NCBI GenBank assembly: GCA_942491555.1 | Contig: CALOBN010000001.1 | Coordinates: 233,553-297,552 of the forward strand | Source of the DNA: Marinihelvus sp942491555 | Lineage (GTDB): Bacteria; Pseudomonadota; Gammaproteobacteria; Xanthomonadales; SZUA-36 | Length of the DNA stretch: 64,000 nucleotides | Direction of reading: 5' to 3' | Shown here: positions 7,837-16,775 of the stretch, piece after piece | Numbering within the stretch: the stretch's first letter is position 1 | Layout of the letters: every line of letters starts with the position of its first letter | The notes under the pieces: model-generated | Databases searched by the model: none | Told to the model about the DNA's origin: nothing | Seen by the model: only the letters and a program-made list of their open reading frames with translations | Position numbers and translations under genes: made by a program

Positions 7837-9564
7837 ATGTTGCAGTCAGTTGCGTTACGGGGCCATGTGGCCTTGCTGTCCGTTCTTGTTGTCGTGCTTG
7901 CCGCGTGTTCGGATCCAGCCGGTGAGGCGAGGTCCGTAGCAGAGGATGTTGCCGTCGTGCAGGGTCCGGGCGTGACACTGTTGACCGGTGGCACCATTCA
8001 TACCATGAACGACGCCATTCCCCTGGCCACCGGACTGGCATTTGATGACGAGGGTACGATTCTGGCGGTTGGCAGCGATGGCGAGCTTGCCACGCTGTAT
8101 CCGCAGGCGCGGCAACTGAACATGTCGGGCAAAACCATCATCCCCGGACTGATTGATTCCCATGGCCACCTGCATGGGCTCGCGGCGTCCCTGACCCGTG
8201 CGCAGCTGTCGGGAACCGCCAGTATTGATGAAGTGATTGAGCGCCTGAAGGCGCATGAAGCCACTCTGGGTGAGGATGACTGGCTGCTCGGCCGCGGCTG
8301 GGACCAGAATGACTGGGCTGTGCAGGAGTTTCCCGGTGCGGCGGACCTGGATGAGCATTTTCCTGACCGGCCGGTATGGTTGCGCAGGGTGGACGGGCAT
8401 GCGGCCTGGGGCAACAGCGCGGCCCTGGCGCGCGTAGACCGGGATCTCAGTGGTGACTGGCAGATCGACGGTGGCATGATCTACCGGGATGATGCAGGAC
8501 AGCCAACGGGTATCTTTATCGACCGGTCCATGGGCCTGGTCGAGGCGATTGTTCCGGAGACTTCTGATGAGGTCATGATGGAAGCGATTGACCTGGCATT
8601 GGCCCAGCTATTGAGCCTGGGGCTGACGGGCGTTCACGACCCGGGTCTCAGCCTGGCGCAGCTGGATCGTTTCCAGCGTAAGCTGGACGCCGGTGAATTG
8701 CACACCCGCTTGTATGCCATGACCAATGGTGCGGGCGAGACGCTTGACTGGCTGTGTGCGAACGGTCCCGTGGCAGATCCTTCCGGTCGCCTGTTCATGC
8801 GCAGCACCAAGCTCTATGGCGATGGCGCCCTGGGCAGTCGCGGTGCGGCGCTGCTGGAAGACTACAGCGATGACCCGGGAAACCAGGGCCTGCTGTTTCT
8901 GGAAGCCGATGCCATGCAGGAGCAGGTGGATAAGGTCCTGGCTTGCGGATTTCAGGTTGGCATTCACGCGATTGGTGACCGGGCCAACCGGGTCGTGATT
9001 GACGCACTGGAGGCCAGCATGGCGGCCAACCCTGGCAACCCGGGCAGGCATCGTGTTGAACACGCGCAGATTCTGCATCCGGATGACCTGGCGCGATTTG
9101 CGCCGCTGGATATCATTGCCGCCATGCAGCCCACGCACGCGACCAGCGACATGTACTGGGCAGAAGAACGGGTGGGCCCGGAAAGAATTCTCGGTGGCTA
9201 TGCCTGGCAATCCCTGTTGAACAGCGGTGCGCGCCTTGCTTTTGGGTCCGATTTCCCGGTCGAACCGGTGGACCCGCGACTTGGCCTGTATGCGGCGGTG
9301 ACCCGCCAGGACCTTGAGGGCTGGCCCCAGGGAGGCTGGTATCCCGATGAACGGGTTGCGCGCGAAACAGCGCTGCGGGGTTTTACCATCGATGCGGCCT
9401 ATGCCGGTTTCATGGAAGACCTGGTCGGATCGCTCGAAACGGGTAAGCGTGCCGACTTCGTGGTGCTGGACCGGGACTTCATGGTCATCCCGGCCGAAGA
9501 CATCCCGCAGATGCAGATTCTCGAAACCTGGCTGGACGGGGAGCGGCTGTTTCCAGGTCAATAA
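7837..9564 (+). CDS. Lipoprotein metal-dependent amidohydrolase (YtcJ/NfdA-like)
   Basis: 575 residues from the ATG at 7837, with AGAGGG just upstream. The N-terminus is a lipoprotein signal (VLVVVLAAC, Cys24), so the protein should be membrane-anchored and periplasm-facing. The amidohydrolase family 3 fold is shown by the metal ligands in GLIDSHGHLH (His109, His111), by GIHAIGDRANR, by RVEHAQI and by FGSDFPVEPVDP (Asp472). The family hydrolyses amides or imide rings and the substrate is unknown. The gene sits between xseA and guaB, which are neighbours in many gammaproteobacteria. Confidence 0.85.
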   Translation: MLQSVALRGHVALLSVLVVVLAACSDPAGEARSVAEDVAVVQGPGVTLLTGGTIHTMNDAIPLATGLAFDDEGTILAVGSDGELATLYPQARQLNMSGKTIIPGLIDSHGHLHGLAASLTRAQLSGTASIDEVIERLKAHEATLGEDDWLLGRGWDQNDWAVQEFPGAADLDEHFPDRPVWLRRVDGHAAWGNSAALARVDRDLSGDWQIDGGMIYRDDAGQPTGIFIDRSMGLVEAIVPETSDEVMMEAIDLALAQLLSLGLTGVHDPGLSLAQLDRFQRKLDAGELHTRLYAMTNGAGETLDWLCANGPVADPSGRLFMRSTKLYGDGALGSRGAALLEDYSDDPGNQGLLFLEADAMQEQVDKVLACGFQVGIHAIGDRANRVVIDALEASMAANPGNPGRHRVEHAQILHPDDLARFAPLDIIAAMQPTHATSDMYWAEERVGPERILGGYAWQSLLNSGARLAFGSDFPVEPVDPRLGLYAAVTRQDLEGWPQGGWYPDERVARETALRGFTIDAAYAGFMEDLVGSLETGKRADFVVLDRDFMVIPAEDIPQMQILETWLDGERLFPGQ

Positions 9565-9603
9565 TTTACTCATTCAGGCCTGTATCAACACTTCGGCCTC
9601 TGG

Positions 9604-9615
9604 CCCTGATCAGGG
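9604..9615. promoter_or_regulatory. 12-bp perfect palindrome at the guaB -35 position
   Basis: CCCTGATCAGGG is a perfect palindrome located where the -35 element of the guaB promoter would fall. No good -35 hexamer is present there. It could be an operator or activator site. Confidence 0.35.
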
Positions 9616-9624
9616 TTGGCGCGC

Positions 9625-9630
9625 TATAAT
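9625..9630 (+). promoter_or_regulatory. Consensus -10 element upstream of guaB
   Basis: TATAAT matches the sigma-70 -10 consensus 70 bp before the guaB ATG. No convincing -35 lies 16-18 bp upstream. The transcript would start near 9637 and carry the hairpin at 9643-9668 in its leader. Confidence 0.5.
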
Positions 9631-9642
9631 GACCGATTAATC

Positions 9643-9668
9643 CGACGCCCGGGTCGTCCCGGGCGTCG
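9643..9668 (+). other. Leader hairpin of guaB (11-bp stem, 4-base loop)
   Basis: CGACGCCCGGG and CCCGGGCGTCG pair perfectly around a TCGT loop. No U-run follows, so it is not a classical terminator. It lies at the very start of the predicted guaB transcript and may stabilise it or act in regulation. Confidence 0.5.
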
Positions 9669-9700
9669 TTGCATCCAAAGGCCGCCCGGGAGTCCCCGAT

Positions 9701-11158
9701 ATGCGCATGATCGGTGAAGCACTGACCTTCGACGACGTATCTCTCGTCCCCGCCTACTCGGACGTTCTGCCCAAGGACGTCAGCCTGGAAACGCGCCTGA
9801 CCCGCGACCTGATGCTGAATATGCCGCTTATGTCGGCGGCTATGGACACGGTGACTGAAGCCCGCCTGGCCATTGCCATGGCCCAGGAAGGCGGTATCGG
9901 TGTGGTTCACAAGAACATGAACATCGAGCAGCAGGTCGAGCAGGTTCGCATTGTCAAAAAATACGAGGCGGGCGTCATCAAGGATCCGATCAACGTCGGC
10001 CCGGACACCACGATTCGCGAGGTGCTGGATATTACGCACCGCCACAATATCTCCGGTGTGCCGGTGGTTGATGGTGACGAGTTAGTGGGCATTGTCACAA
10101 GCCGCGACATGCGCTTTGAGCGCCGCCTGGATGACCCGGTACGCAACATCATGACCCGCAAGGATGACCTGATCACCGTGCAGGAAGATGCGAGCCAGGA
10201 TGAGGTGCTGCAGTTGCTGCACAAGCATCGCATCGAAAAAGTGCTGGTCGTCAACAAGAACTTTGAACTGCGCGGCCTGATCACCGTCAAGGACATCCAG
10301 AAATCCAGCGATTTCCCCAACGCCGCCAAGGACTCCCAGGAGCGCCTGCTGGTGGCTGCCGCTGTGGGTGTTGGTGGTGATACCGAGGAGCGCATCACGG
10401 GCCTGATTGAGGCCGGCGTCGATGTTGTGGTGGTGGATACCGCCCATGGTCATACCCGCGGCGTTCTTGAGCGCGTGGCCTGGGTTAAAAAGCACTTTCC
10501 TGATGTGCAGGTGATGGGCGGCAACGTCACCACCGGTGAAGGAGCGTTGGCATTGGTCGAGGCTGGTGCCGATGCCGTCAAGGTGGGGCAGGGCCCGGGC
10601 TCGATTTGCACCACGCGGATCGTTGCGGGCGTTGGCGTCCCCCAGATCACTGCCATTGCCAACGTTGCAGATGCGCTAAAGAACACCGGTGTGCCCATGG
10701 TCGCCGATGGCGGCATACGTTTCTCCGGTGACCTGGCCAAGGCCATCGCCGCGGGTGCCAATACCGTGATGGTCGGCAGCCTGCTGGCAGGTACCGAGGA
10801 GTCACCCGGACAGGTCGAGCTGTTCCAGGGCCGGTCATACAAGTCCTACCGCGGCATGGGTTCCCTGGGTGCGATGGAGCAGGGTTCCAAGGACCGCTAC
10901 TTCCAGCACGACACCTCGGCCGACAAGCTGGTGCCGGAAGGCATCGAGGGTCGCGTGCCCTATAAAGGATCCCTGTCCGGCGTGGTGCACCAGTTGCTCG
11001 GCGGGCTGCGGTCTTCCATGGGCTATATGGGCTGTGAATCCATTGAGCGCTTTCGGACCGAGGCACAGTTTGTGCGGATTACCGGCGCGGGCGTTCGTGA
11101 GAGCCATGCGCACGATGTGCAGATCACCAAGGAAGCGCCCAACTACAAGCTGGGTTAA
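9701..11158 (+). CDS. guaB: IMP dehydrogenase
   Basis: Cytosolic enzyme that oxidises IMP to XMP with NAD+, the committed step of GMP synthesis. Its 485 residues comprise a TIM-barrel core interrupted by two CBS domains (about 95-205: HNISGVPVVDGDELVGIVTSRD and HRIEKVLVVNKNFELRGLITVKD). The catalytic loop is GPGSICTTRIVAGVG with Cys near 303, and the flap YRGMGSLGAM is present. The ATG at 9707 is an alternative start two codons in. guaA follows after 65 bp, forming the usual guaBA operon. Confidence 0.97.
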   Translation: MRMIGEALTFDDVSLVPAYSDVLPKDVSLETRLTRDLMLNMPLMSAAMDTVTEARLAIAMAQEGGIGVVHKNMNIEQQVEQVRIVKKYEAGVIKDPINVGPDTTIREVLDITHRHNISGVPVVDGDELVGIVTSRDMRFERRLDDPVRNIMTRKDDLITVQEDASQDEVLQLLHKHRIEKVLVVNKNFELRGLITVKDIQKSSDFPNAAKDSQERLLVAAAVGVGGDTEERITGLIEAGVDVVVVDTAHGHTRGVLERVAWVKKHFPDVQVMGGNVTTGEGALALVEAGADAVKVGQGPGSICTTRIVAGVGVPQITAIANVADALKNTGVPMVADGGIRFSGDLAKAIAAGANTVMVGSLLAGTEESPGQVELFQGRSYKSYRGMGSLGAMEQGSKDRYFQHDTSADKLVPEGIEGRVPYKGSLSGVVHQLLGGLRSSMGYMGCESIERFRTEAQFVRITGAGVRESHAHDVQITKEAPNYKLG

Positions 11159-11223
11159 GTGCAAGACTGAATTCCAGACCGACACAACACACCCGAAAAC
11201 ACTGAACAAGGACCGGTAAGGCC

Positions 11224-12798
11224 ATGCAGGACATCCATCTTCATCGCATCCTGATCCTCGATTTCGGGTCCCAGTACACGCAGCTGATCGCGCGGCGCAT
11301 CCGCGAGATCGGCGTGTACTGTGAAATCTATCCCTGGGACGTGACGGACCAGGAAATCCATGCTTTCAATCCACGCGGCATCATTCTCTCCGGCGGCCCT
11401 GAATCGGTCACGACGGATGATGGTCCGCGCGCGCCGCAGTCGGTTTTTGAACTTGCTGTTCCTGTCCTTGGTATTTGTTATGGCTTGCACACCATGGCGG
11501 CCCAGCTCGGCGGCCAGGTAGAGCCATCGGAAGAAAAGGAATTCGGTTACGCCCGCGTGCGCCTGGAAGGTGATTGCGCCCTGACGCACGGCATTGAAGA
11601 CCATGTCGACAATGATGGAATCGCTTCCCTGGACGTCTGGATGAGTCACGGGGACAAAGTGACCCGTCTGCCGGAGGGTTTTGCGCTGATTGGCGCCACC
11701 GAATCGGCACCGGTGACGATCATCGCTGATGAGCATCGTCATTACTATGGCATCCAGTTCCATCCGGAAGTAACCCATACGCCGCAGGGCGCTCGCCTGC
11801 TTGACCGTTTTGTCGGCAAAATCTGCGGCTGCGAAAAACTGTGGACCGCCGAAAATATCATTCACGACTCGATTGACCGGGTGCGTGACAGCGTGGGTGA
11901 AGCCCCGGTGTTGCTCGGCCTGTCCGGTGGCGTGGATTCCAGCGTGGTGGCCGCGCTGCTGCACAAGGCTATCGGCGACCAGTTGACCTGTATTTTCGTC
12001 GATACAGGGTTATTGCGCCTGGGCGAGGGTGACCAGGTCATGGCGACGTTTGCCGAGCACATGGGCGTACGCGTGATCCGGGTCAATGCCAGGCAGCGTT
12101 TTCTTACCGCACTGGCCGGTGAATCGGATCCGGAGCTGAAGCGCAAGATCATCGGCCGGGTGTTTATCGAGATCTTTGATGAGCAGGCCCGGGCCGTGGG
12201 TGATGTGCGCTGGCTGGCGCAGGGTACGATCTACCCGGATGTGATTGAGTCCGCGGGATCGCGCACGGGCAAAGCCCATGTCATTAAATCCCACCATAAC
12301 GTCGGCGGTTTACCGGAAAAGATGAATTTGGCCCTGGTTGAGCCGCTGCGTGAGCTGTTCAAGGACGAGGTGCGCAAACTGGGTGTGGAGCTCGGCTTGC
12401 CCACGGAGATGGTCTTTCGCCATCCCTTTCCGGGTCCCGGACTTGGCGTACGCATTCTCGGTGAAGTGCGCGAGGAATACCTGGAGCCGTTACAGCGGGC
12501 CGACGATATTTTCATCAGTGAACTGCGTGCGCACAACCTTTACGACGATGTATCGCAGGCCTTCGCTGTGTTTCTGCCGGTTAAATCCGTCGGGGTGGTC
12601 GGTGATCAGCGCCGCTACGAGTGGGTGGTCGCGCTGCGCGCCGTGCAAACCGTGGATTTCATGACGGCCCGCTGGGCACCGCTGCCGCATGAGTTCCTGG
12701 CTAAAGTTTCATTAAGGATTATCAATGAGATAGATGGTATATCTCGTGTGGTTTATGATATTTCCGGGAAGCCACCTGCCACCATTGAATGGGAATAA
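11224..12798 (+). CDS. guaA: GMP synthase (glutamine-hydrolysing)
   Basis: Converts XMP to GMP with ATP and glutamine. The 524-residue protein has an N-terminal class I glutamine amidotransferase (LILDFGSQYTQLIARRIRE; nucleophile Cys85 in GICYG; FHPEVTHT), a PP-loop ATP pyrophosphatase (LSGGVDSSV near 234-242), and the C-terminal dimerisation domain ending in GKPPATIEWE. It is second in the guaBA operon. A third gene begins 13 bp after its stop. Confidence 0.97.
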   Translation: MQDIHLHRILILDFGSQYTQLIARRIREIGVYCEIYPWDVTDQEIHAFNPRGIILSGGPESVTTDDGPRAPQSVFELAVPVLGICYGLHTMAAQLGGQVEPSEEKEFGYARVRLEGDCALTHGIEDHVDNDGIASLDVWMSHGDKVTRLPEGFALIGATESAPVTIIADEHRHYYGIQFHPEVTHTPQGARLLDRFVGKICGCEKLWTAENIIHDSIDRVRDSVGEAPVLLGLSGGVDSSVVAALLHKAIGDQLTCIFVDTGLLRLGEGDQVMATFAEHMGVRVIRVNARQRFLTALAGESDPELKRKIIGRVFIEIFDEQARAVGDVRWLAQGTIYPDVIESAGSRTGKAHVIKSHHNVGGLPEKMNLALVEPLRELFKDEVRKLGVELGLPTEMVFRHPFPGPGLGVRILGEVREEYLEPLQRADDIFISELRAHNLYDDVSQAFAVFLPVKSVGVVGDQRRYEWVVALRAVQTVDFMTARWAPLPHEFLAKVSLRIINEIDGISRVVYDISGKPPATIEWE

Positions 12799-12811
12799 GC
12801 GGAGCCCTGTG

Positions 12812-13981
12812 ATGAGCGCCAGACTTGATCAGATGGTCAGCGAGACCACGCTTCAAAGCGTACCCGGGCTGGCCAGGGAATTTGTCAGCGCCCGGCCCTT
12901 CAAGCATGTCGCTATCGATAACTTCTTCGCGCCTGAGACGGCCCGACTCCTGGCGGACCATTTCCCCGCGTTTGACGAAAAACTCGCCATGAACGAAAAC
13001 GGCGTGGTGGGCGGCAAGGCGGTCAATCAAAAGGTTCGCGGCATGGGGAAACCCTGGGCGGCGCTGGACGACCTGGTTAAGGGTGAAGAGTTTCGGCAGT
13101 TGATCAGCGATATCACGGGCATTCCGTCGCTGCTGTATGACCCGCATTATTTTGGCGGCGGAACCCATGAGAATCTGCAGGGTCAGGCGCTTGATGCGCA
13201 CGTGGATTTCAATTTTCATCCGATTACCCGTCAGCACCGCCGTCTGAACATCATCATTTATCTCACCGAAGAATGGCAGGATGAATGGGGTGGTTCCATA
13301 CAGCTGCATAAAGACCCTTATCTGCCGCCGGAACAGGACGAGATCACCGTGCTGACGCCGCTGTTCAACCGTTGCGTCATTTTCGAAACCAACGAGGTTT
13401 CCTGGCATGGTTTTCCGCGTATTGAGCTGCCGGAGGACAAACGTCATATCTCCCGTCGCAGTTTCGCGCTGTATTACTACACTGAATCGCGGCCCCAAGC
13501 CGAGTTGGGGCCCGAACACTCGACGATTTATGTGGAGCAGCATTTACCGGCAGACTTCCAGGCCGGTATTACTCTGGATCCGGCCACGGTGCAGCAGGTG
13601 CGCAATCTGGTGGCGAGTCGGGACCAGCATCTCCAGCGGCTGTACGGGAATATCAAACAGCTCAATACGGAGCTCAATCATCTCAAGGAGCAGATGGGCC
13701 TGCAGGCCCCGCCACTGGTGGCGGATGAGTCCAGCGGTACGCCGGCAACCGGCCAGGTCGGGGCAGATGAAGCAGCTGCTGCCAGGTCCTCCGCAGCGTT
13801 CTCGGATACCATGGGGGCGCAGGCATCAAGCGGCGATGAGCTCGATGCAAATATCCGCCGCCGCGACGAACGCATTCGCGCCCTTGAGGCACACATCGCG
13901 CATTTGAAACAATCCACGTCCTGGCGCATTACCCGTCCTTTGCGGCAACTCAAGCGGCGCCTGGCGGGTCACAAAGGCTGA
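12812..13981 (+). CDS. 2-oxoglutarate/Fe(II) oxygenase with C-terminal coiled coil
   Basis: 389 residues from the ATG at 12812 (GGAG at 12801-12804). The double-stranded beta-helix of prolyl-4-hydroxylase-like dioxygenases is indicated by the iron ligands His130-x-Asp132 (DAHVDFNFHP) and His199 (SWHGF), and by an arginine at 215/216 (RRSFALYYY) that would bind 2-oxoglutarate. After about residue 270 come helical coiled-coil segments and a Ser/Ala-rich linker. The C-terminus carries STSWRITRPLR, a short motif I associate with glycosyltransferases and other surface-glycan proteins. It follows guaA closely and precedes tadA by 2 bp, so it is probably in the gua operon. The substrate is unknown. 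Confidence 0.78.
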   Translation: MSARLDQMVSETTLQSVPGLAREFVSARPFKHVAIDNFFAPETARLLADHFPAFDEKLAMNENGVVGGKAVNQKVRGMGKPWAALDDLVKGEEFRQLISDITGIPSLLYDPHYFGGGTHENLQGQALDAHVDFNFHPITRQHRRLNIIIYLTEEWQDEWGGSIQLHKDPYLPPEQDEITVLTPLFNRCVIFETNEVSWHGFPRIELPEDKRHISRRSFALYYYTESRPQAELGPEHSTIYVEQHLPADFQAGITLDPATVQQVRNLVASRDQHLQRLYGNIKQLNTELNHLKEQMGLQAPPLVADESSGTPATGQVGADEAAAARSSAAFSDTMGAQASSGDELDANIRRRDERIRALEAHIAHLKQSTSWRITRPLRQLKRRLAGHKG

Positions 13982-13983
13982 CC

Positions 13984-14451
13984 TTGAACGAAGACACCGC
14001 CACGGTCAGGGACCAATTCTGGATGCGTGAGGCGCTCAGGCTGGCGCAGCAGGCGGCAGAACATGGCGAGGTTCCGGTGGGCGCGGTGGTGGTTCGCAAC
14101 GATGAGCTGATTGGCAGCGGATTCAATGCCACCGTCAGTGATCATGATCCCACTGCGCATGCGGAAATTCGCGCATTACGCAGTGCAGGACTTCACCAGA
14201 ATAACTATCGGCTCCCCGATTGCACGCTGTACGTCACCCTGGAACCATGCGTGATGTGTGCTGGTGCGATTGTGCATGCCAGGCTCCGGCGCCTGGTGTT
14301 TGGCGCCTTCGACCCAAAAACAGGCGCCGCAGGCAGTGTGTTCGATCTGCTGCCCGGCACGCAGCACAATCACCAGGTCAACGTCGAGGGTGGCTGCCTG
14401 GCCGCGGAGGGTGGTGCCTTGTTACGGTCATTTTTCCGCGCCCGGCGCTAA
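13984..14451 (+). CDS. tadA: tRNA-specific adenosine deaminase
   Basis: Converts the wobble adenosine of tRNA-Arg to inosine in the cytosol. The zinc-binding cytidine-deaminase fold is clear: HAEIRAL with His59 and catalytic Glu61, and PCVMCAGA with Cys89 and Cys92. GEVPVGAVVV and FGAFDPKTGAAGSV are family hallmarks. I use a TTG start at 13984, two bases after the oxygenase stop (155 residues); an ATG at 14023 would drop 13 residues and is a real alternative. Confidence 0.92.
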   Translation: MNEDTATVRDQFWMREALRLAQQAAEHGEVPVGAVVVRNDELIGSGFNATVSDHDPTAHAEIRALRSAGLHQNNYRLPDCTLYVTLEPCVMCAGAIVHARLRRLVFGAFDPKTGAAGSVFDLLPGTQHNHQVNVEGGCLAAEGGALLRSFFRARR

Positions 14452-14458
14452 GCGCCGG
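14442..14458. terminator. GC hairpin between convergent genes, containing the tadA stop
   Basis: CCGGCGC and GCGCCGG flank a TAA loop that is the tadA stop codon itself. It lies between tadA and the convergent TonB-receptor gene. There is no U-run on either side, so termination is only a possibility. Confidence 0.35.
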
Positions 14459-14466
14459 CATGGTCT

Positions 14467-16551
14467 TCAGAATGTCAGGTCGGCCCACAGCCCGGCATTA
14501 AAACCGATCGCATTAATACCGGAGCCGTATTCGCGGTAGTCCCGGTCAAACAGGTTGTCCAGGCGCAGGCCAAGCAGCAATGAGCCGCTTGCCTGCCACT
14601 GCACATGCAGATTGGCGGTTGCCCATCCCGGCGTGCCATTGGGGTCAATACGCGGATCAAGCTGATCACGTGGGCTGAGCCGGTCCTGACGGCCGGCGAA
14701 GAGCATAAAGGGGATCAGTTGCCAGCGCTCCGCGGCCTGCCAGTTGATACCCAGGCGGCCATTGGGGGGTGGAATTCGACTTGCCGGCGCTGTCATGCCG
14801 GCATTGTCCTGTTCTTCACCCCAGGTGATATTCAGGCTGGCATCGACGCTCAGTTGTGCAAGCGGTGTCCAGCTGGTCATCATCTCGAAGCCGCGTATTG
14901 TCACCTTATCGCGGTTCTCGCTACGCACGATGATGCGTCCGCCGGGCGTCAGGTCACCCGTGGCCACCGAGGTAATCCGGTCCCGGTAATCCAGGACAAA
15001 CACAAAAGCCTCCAGCTGCCAGTGATCACTGTCCAGCCGCAGTCCGAGATCCACGCTCCACACACTCTCCGAATCCAGTTCAGTATTGGCAATATTGAAG
15101 CGGTTGCCCGGTCGCGGGCCAAAAGCGCCGAAATCAAACACATTGGGTGGTCTGAAACCGCGCCCGAGGTTGCTCAGTAGCTGCACTCCGGGCGTTAGCT
15201 CGTAGCGCAAGCGCAAATCACCGGTCACATCACCAAGATCGAGATTTACCGGGGCCGTGACGGCCGAGCCGGGTAACTGAACCTTGAAACGGCTGTAACG
15301 CAGTCCGGAATCAATCCCCCAGCGGTTTTTCGACCACGCCAGGTTGAGATACGCCGCTTCGCTGTCCATGGTGCTGTTATCGGGGAAGCGCGGAGTGACC
15401 GCTAATTCGGGTCCACCATCAATAAGGCGATTCTGCCGCGCGCTGCGCACCGTGTCCCGATAAATTTCAAGGCCACCCACCAGCGTGACCGAGGCCGACG
15501 CCTGGCGGATGCCTTGCAGGGTCAGGCCGTTGAGCCGGCTGGTATTCTGCTCGGTACTGACGATGGGGCTGTCGAATTCCTGGATGATCCGGTCATCGTC
15601 AATGACCTGTTGGGCCAGGTTGATTTCGGCGCTGTCCAGCCAGGCGTCCGGATTGCTGTGCCGGTAACGGGCATGCACAAGGCTGCGGCGGTTTGGTTCA
15701 TAGCTGTATTGACTCGCAGACGGTGTGGTCTGCCCAAAACCGGGAACCAGTTCATCGACGCGGGGCGTGGAAGGTTGCTCCAGGGTCTGGCCGGACAACA
15801 TCCACTCGCCGAAGTCCCCGGCAGCTATCAGGAGCCGGGCATTGCCGGATTGGGCCTCAAAACCGGATGGATTGATCCGTTCGCCACCGCCGATACGCCG
15901 GTCATGGCGTTTCTGCCAGCTGATACCCCCCGAGATGCTGCCACGGTCGTTACCGGCCGCACCCTCAAGGCGCGCGAAGGTGCCGCGGTCACCGCTGTCA
16001 AAGCTGCCGTAGGCGCGGCCTGTTTGCTCCACTGTACTGTTGTAAAAGTGAATTTCAGGCGTGAACAGCGCGACCACGCCGCCCATTGCGTCGGCCCCGT
16101 ACAGGCTGCCGGCGGAACCGCGCAGAACTTCCACGCGCTCGATCAAGGCCGGATCGACCAGGCCGAGGTATTGATTGGGCGCGTCCCGGAAAAAAGCATT
16201 GTTGACCCTGATGCCATCCACCAGGTGCAGCACCTGTGAGCCAATAAGGCCGCGCACGATCGGAATGCCCTGACCCGGAGTGGTCTGCTGAAAAAAACTG
16301 CCGGGCGTACCGCGCAGGACGGCCGCAATCACCTGCGGCGAGTTGCGGCGAATGCGGGCCCCATCTGCCACCGTGACCGCGGCAGCCACGCGTGAGCGGG
16401 GCAGTGCCCGGCGCGAGGCCGTGACCACCACGATCTCCAGTGGATCAAGTGCATCCAGCGCCTCGCCGGGCATATCCTGCTGGTCTATGGACTGCGCAAA
16501 AAGCGTGCTGCTAAAACCCAGTGCGGCGATACTCGCGAGTCTTAAGATCAA
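14467..16551 (-). CDS. TonB-dependent outer-membrane receptor
   Basis: 694 residues: signal peptide (1-19, ...FSSTLFAQ), TonB box region (LEIVVVTASRR), plug domain (about 50-165, IPIVRGLIGSQVLHLVDGI; RVEVLRGSAGSLYGADAMGG) and a beta-barrel ending in DLTF. The plug phrase FRDAPNQYLGLVDP resembles haem-type receptors, but the ligand is not determined. The start appears to be TTG at 16551, with no in-frame ATG or clear Shine-Dalgarno upstream, so the exact start is uncertain. A 24-bp inverted repeat lies about 45 bp upstream. Confidence 0.88.
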   Translation of the reverse strand: MILRLASIAALGFSSTLFAQSIDQQDMPGEALDALDPLEIVVVTASRRALPRSRVAAAVTVADGARIRRNSPQVIAAVLRGTPGSFFQQTTPGQGIPIVRGLIGSQVLHLVDGIRVNNAFFRDAPNQYLGLVDPALIERVEVLRGSAGSLYGADAMGGVVALFTPEIHFYNSTVEQTGRAYGSFDSGDRGTFARLEGAAGNDRGSISGGISWQKRHDRRIGGGERINPSGFEAQSGNARLLIAAGDFGEWMLSGQTLEQPSTPRVDELVPGFGQTTPSASQYSYEPNRRSLVHARYRHSNPDAWLDSAEINLAQQVIDDDRIIQEFDSPIVSTEQNTSRLNGLTLQGIRQASASVTLVGGLEIYRDTVRSARQNRLIDGGPELAVTPRFPDNSTMDSEAAYLNLAWSKNRWGIDSGLRYSRFKVQLPGSAVTAPVNLDLGDVTGDLRLRYELTPGVQLLSNLGRGFRPPNVFDFGAFGPRPGNRFNIANTELDSESVWSVDLGLRLDSDHWQLEAFVFVLDYRDRITSVATGDLTPGGRIIVRSENRDKVTIRGFEMMTSWTPLAQLSVDASLNITWGEEQDNAGMTAPASRIPPPNGRLGINWQAAERWQLIPFMLFAGRQDRLSPRDQLDPRIDPNGTPGWATANLHVQWQASGSLLLGLRLDNLFDRDYREYGSGINAIGFNAGLWADLTF

Positions 16552-16775
16552 TGCTGGTTGTTTTTCTATGAAAATTATTTTTAATCCTGAATATCAATAA
16601 TATGAATGTATTATTGAGCTATAAAGTCAGGCATTAATTCGCTTCAGTTGAGGTTGTGCCCGGCAGCAAAATACGGCTTGCGACCCCGGCGGGCATTGTG
16701 CCACAGGCAGCCACGACAGCCTGAATGTTATGTCTCAACTCTGGCGGGTAATTGGTGCGCTGTCACGGAGGTATA
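16552..16775. other. Divergent intergenic region, AT-rich next to the TonB receptor
   Basis: About 220 bp separates the TonB receptor from the deoC unit. The receptor side (16552-16640) is strongly AT-rich compared with its surroundings and holds an inverted repeat. The rest is GC-rich with no recognisable RNA; I looked for a cobalamin riboswitch and saw none. Confidence 0.5.
16594..16617. promoter_or_regulatory. 24-bp inverted repeat, candidate operator for the TonB receptor
   Basis: TCAATAATA and TATTATTGA are perfect 9-base arms around six bases (TGAATG). It sits 43-66 bp upstream of the receptor's start, where a repressor or activator would act. It is AT-rich and loosely Fur-box-like but does not match the Fur consensus well. 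Confidence 0.5.

Noticed and set aside
9643..9668. Rho-independent terminator of the amidohydrolase gene
   Set aside because: The stem is strong but no U-run follows and a consensus -10 precedes it, so a guaB leader element is more likely.
14467..16551. Naming the TonB receptor as a haem or cobalamin transporter
   Set aside because: Only a short plug phrase is suggestive; barrel ligand residues cannot be assigned from sequence alone.
16620..16760. Cobalamin-type riboswitch before a TonB receptor
   Set aside because: No B12-box or matching conserved core on either strand.
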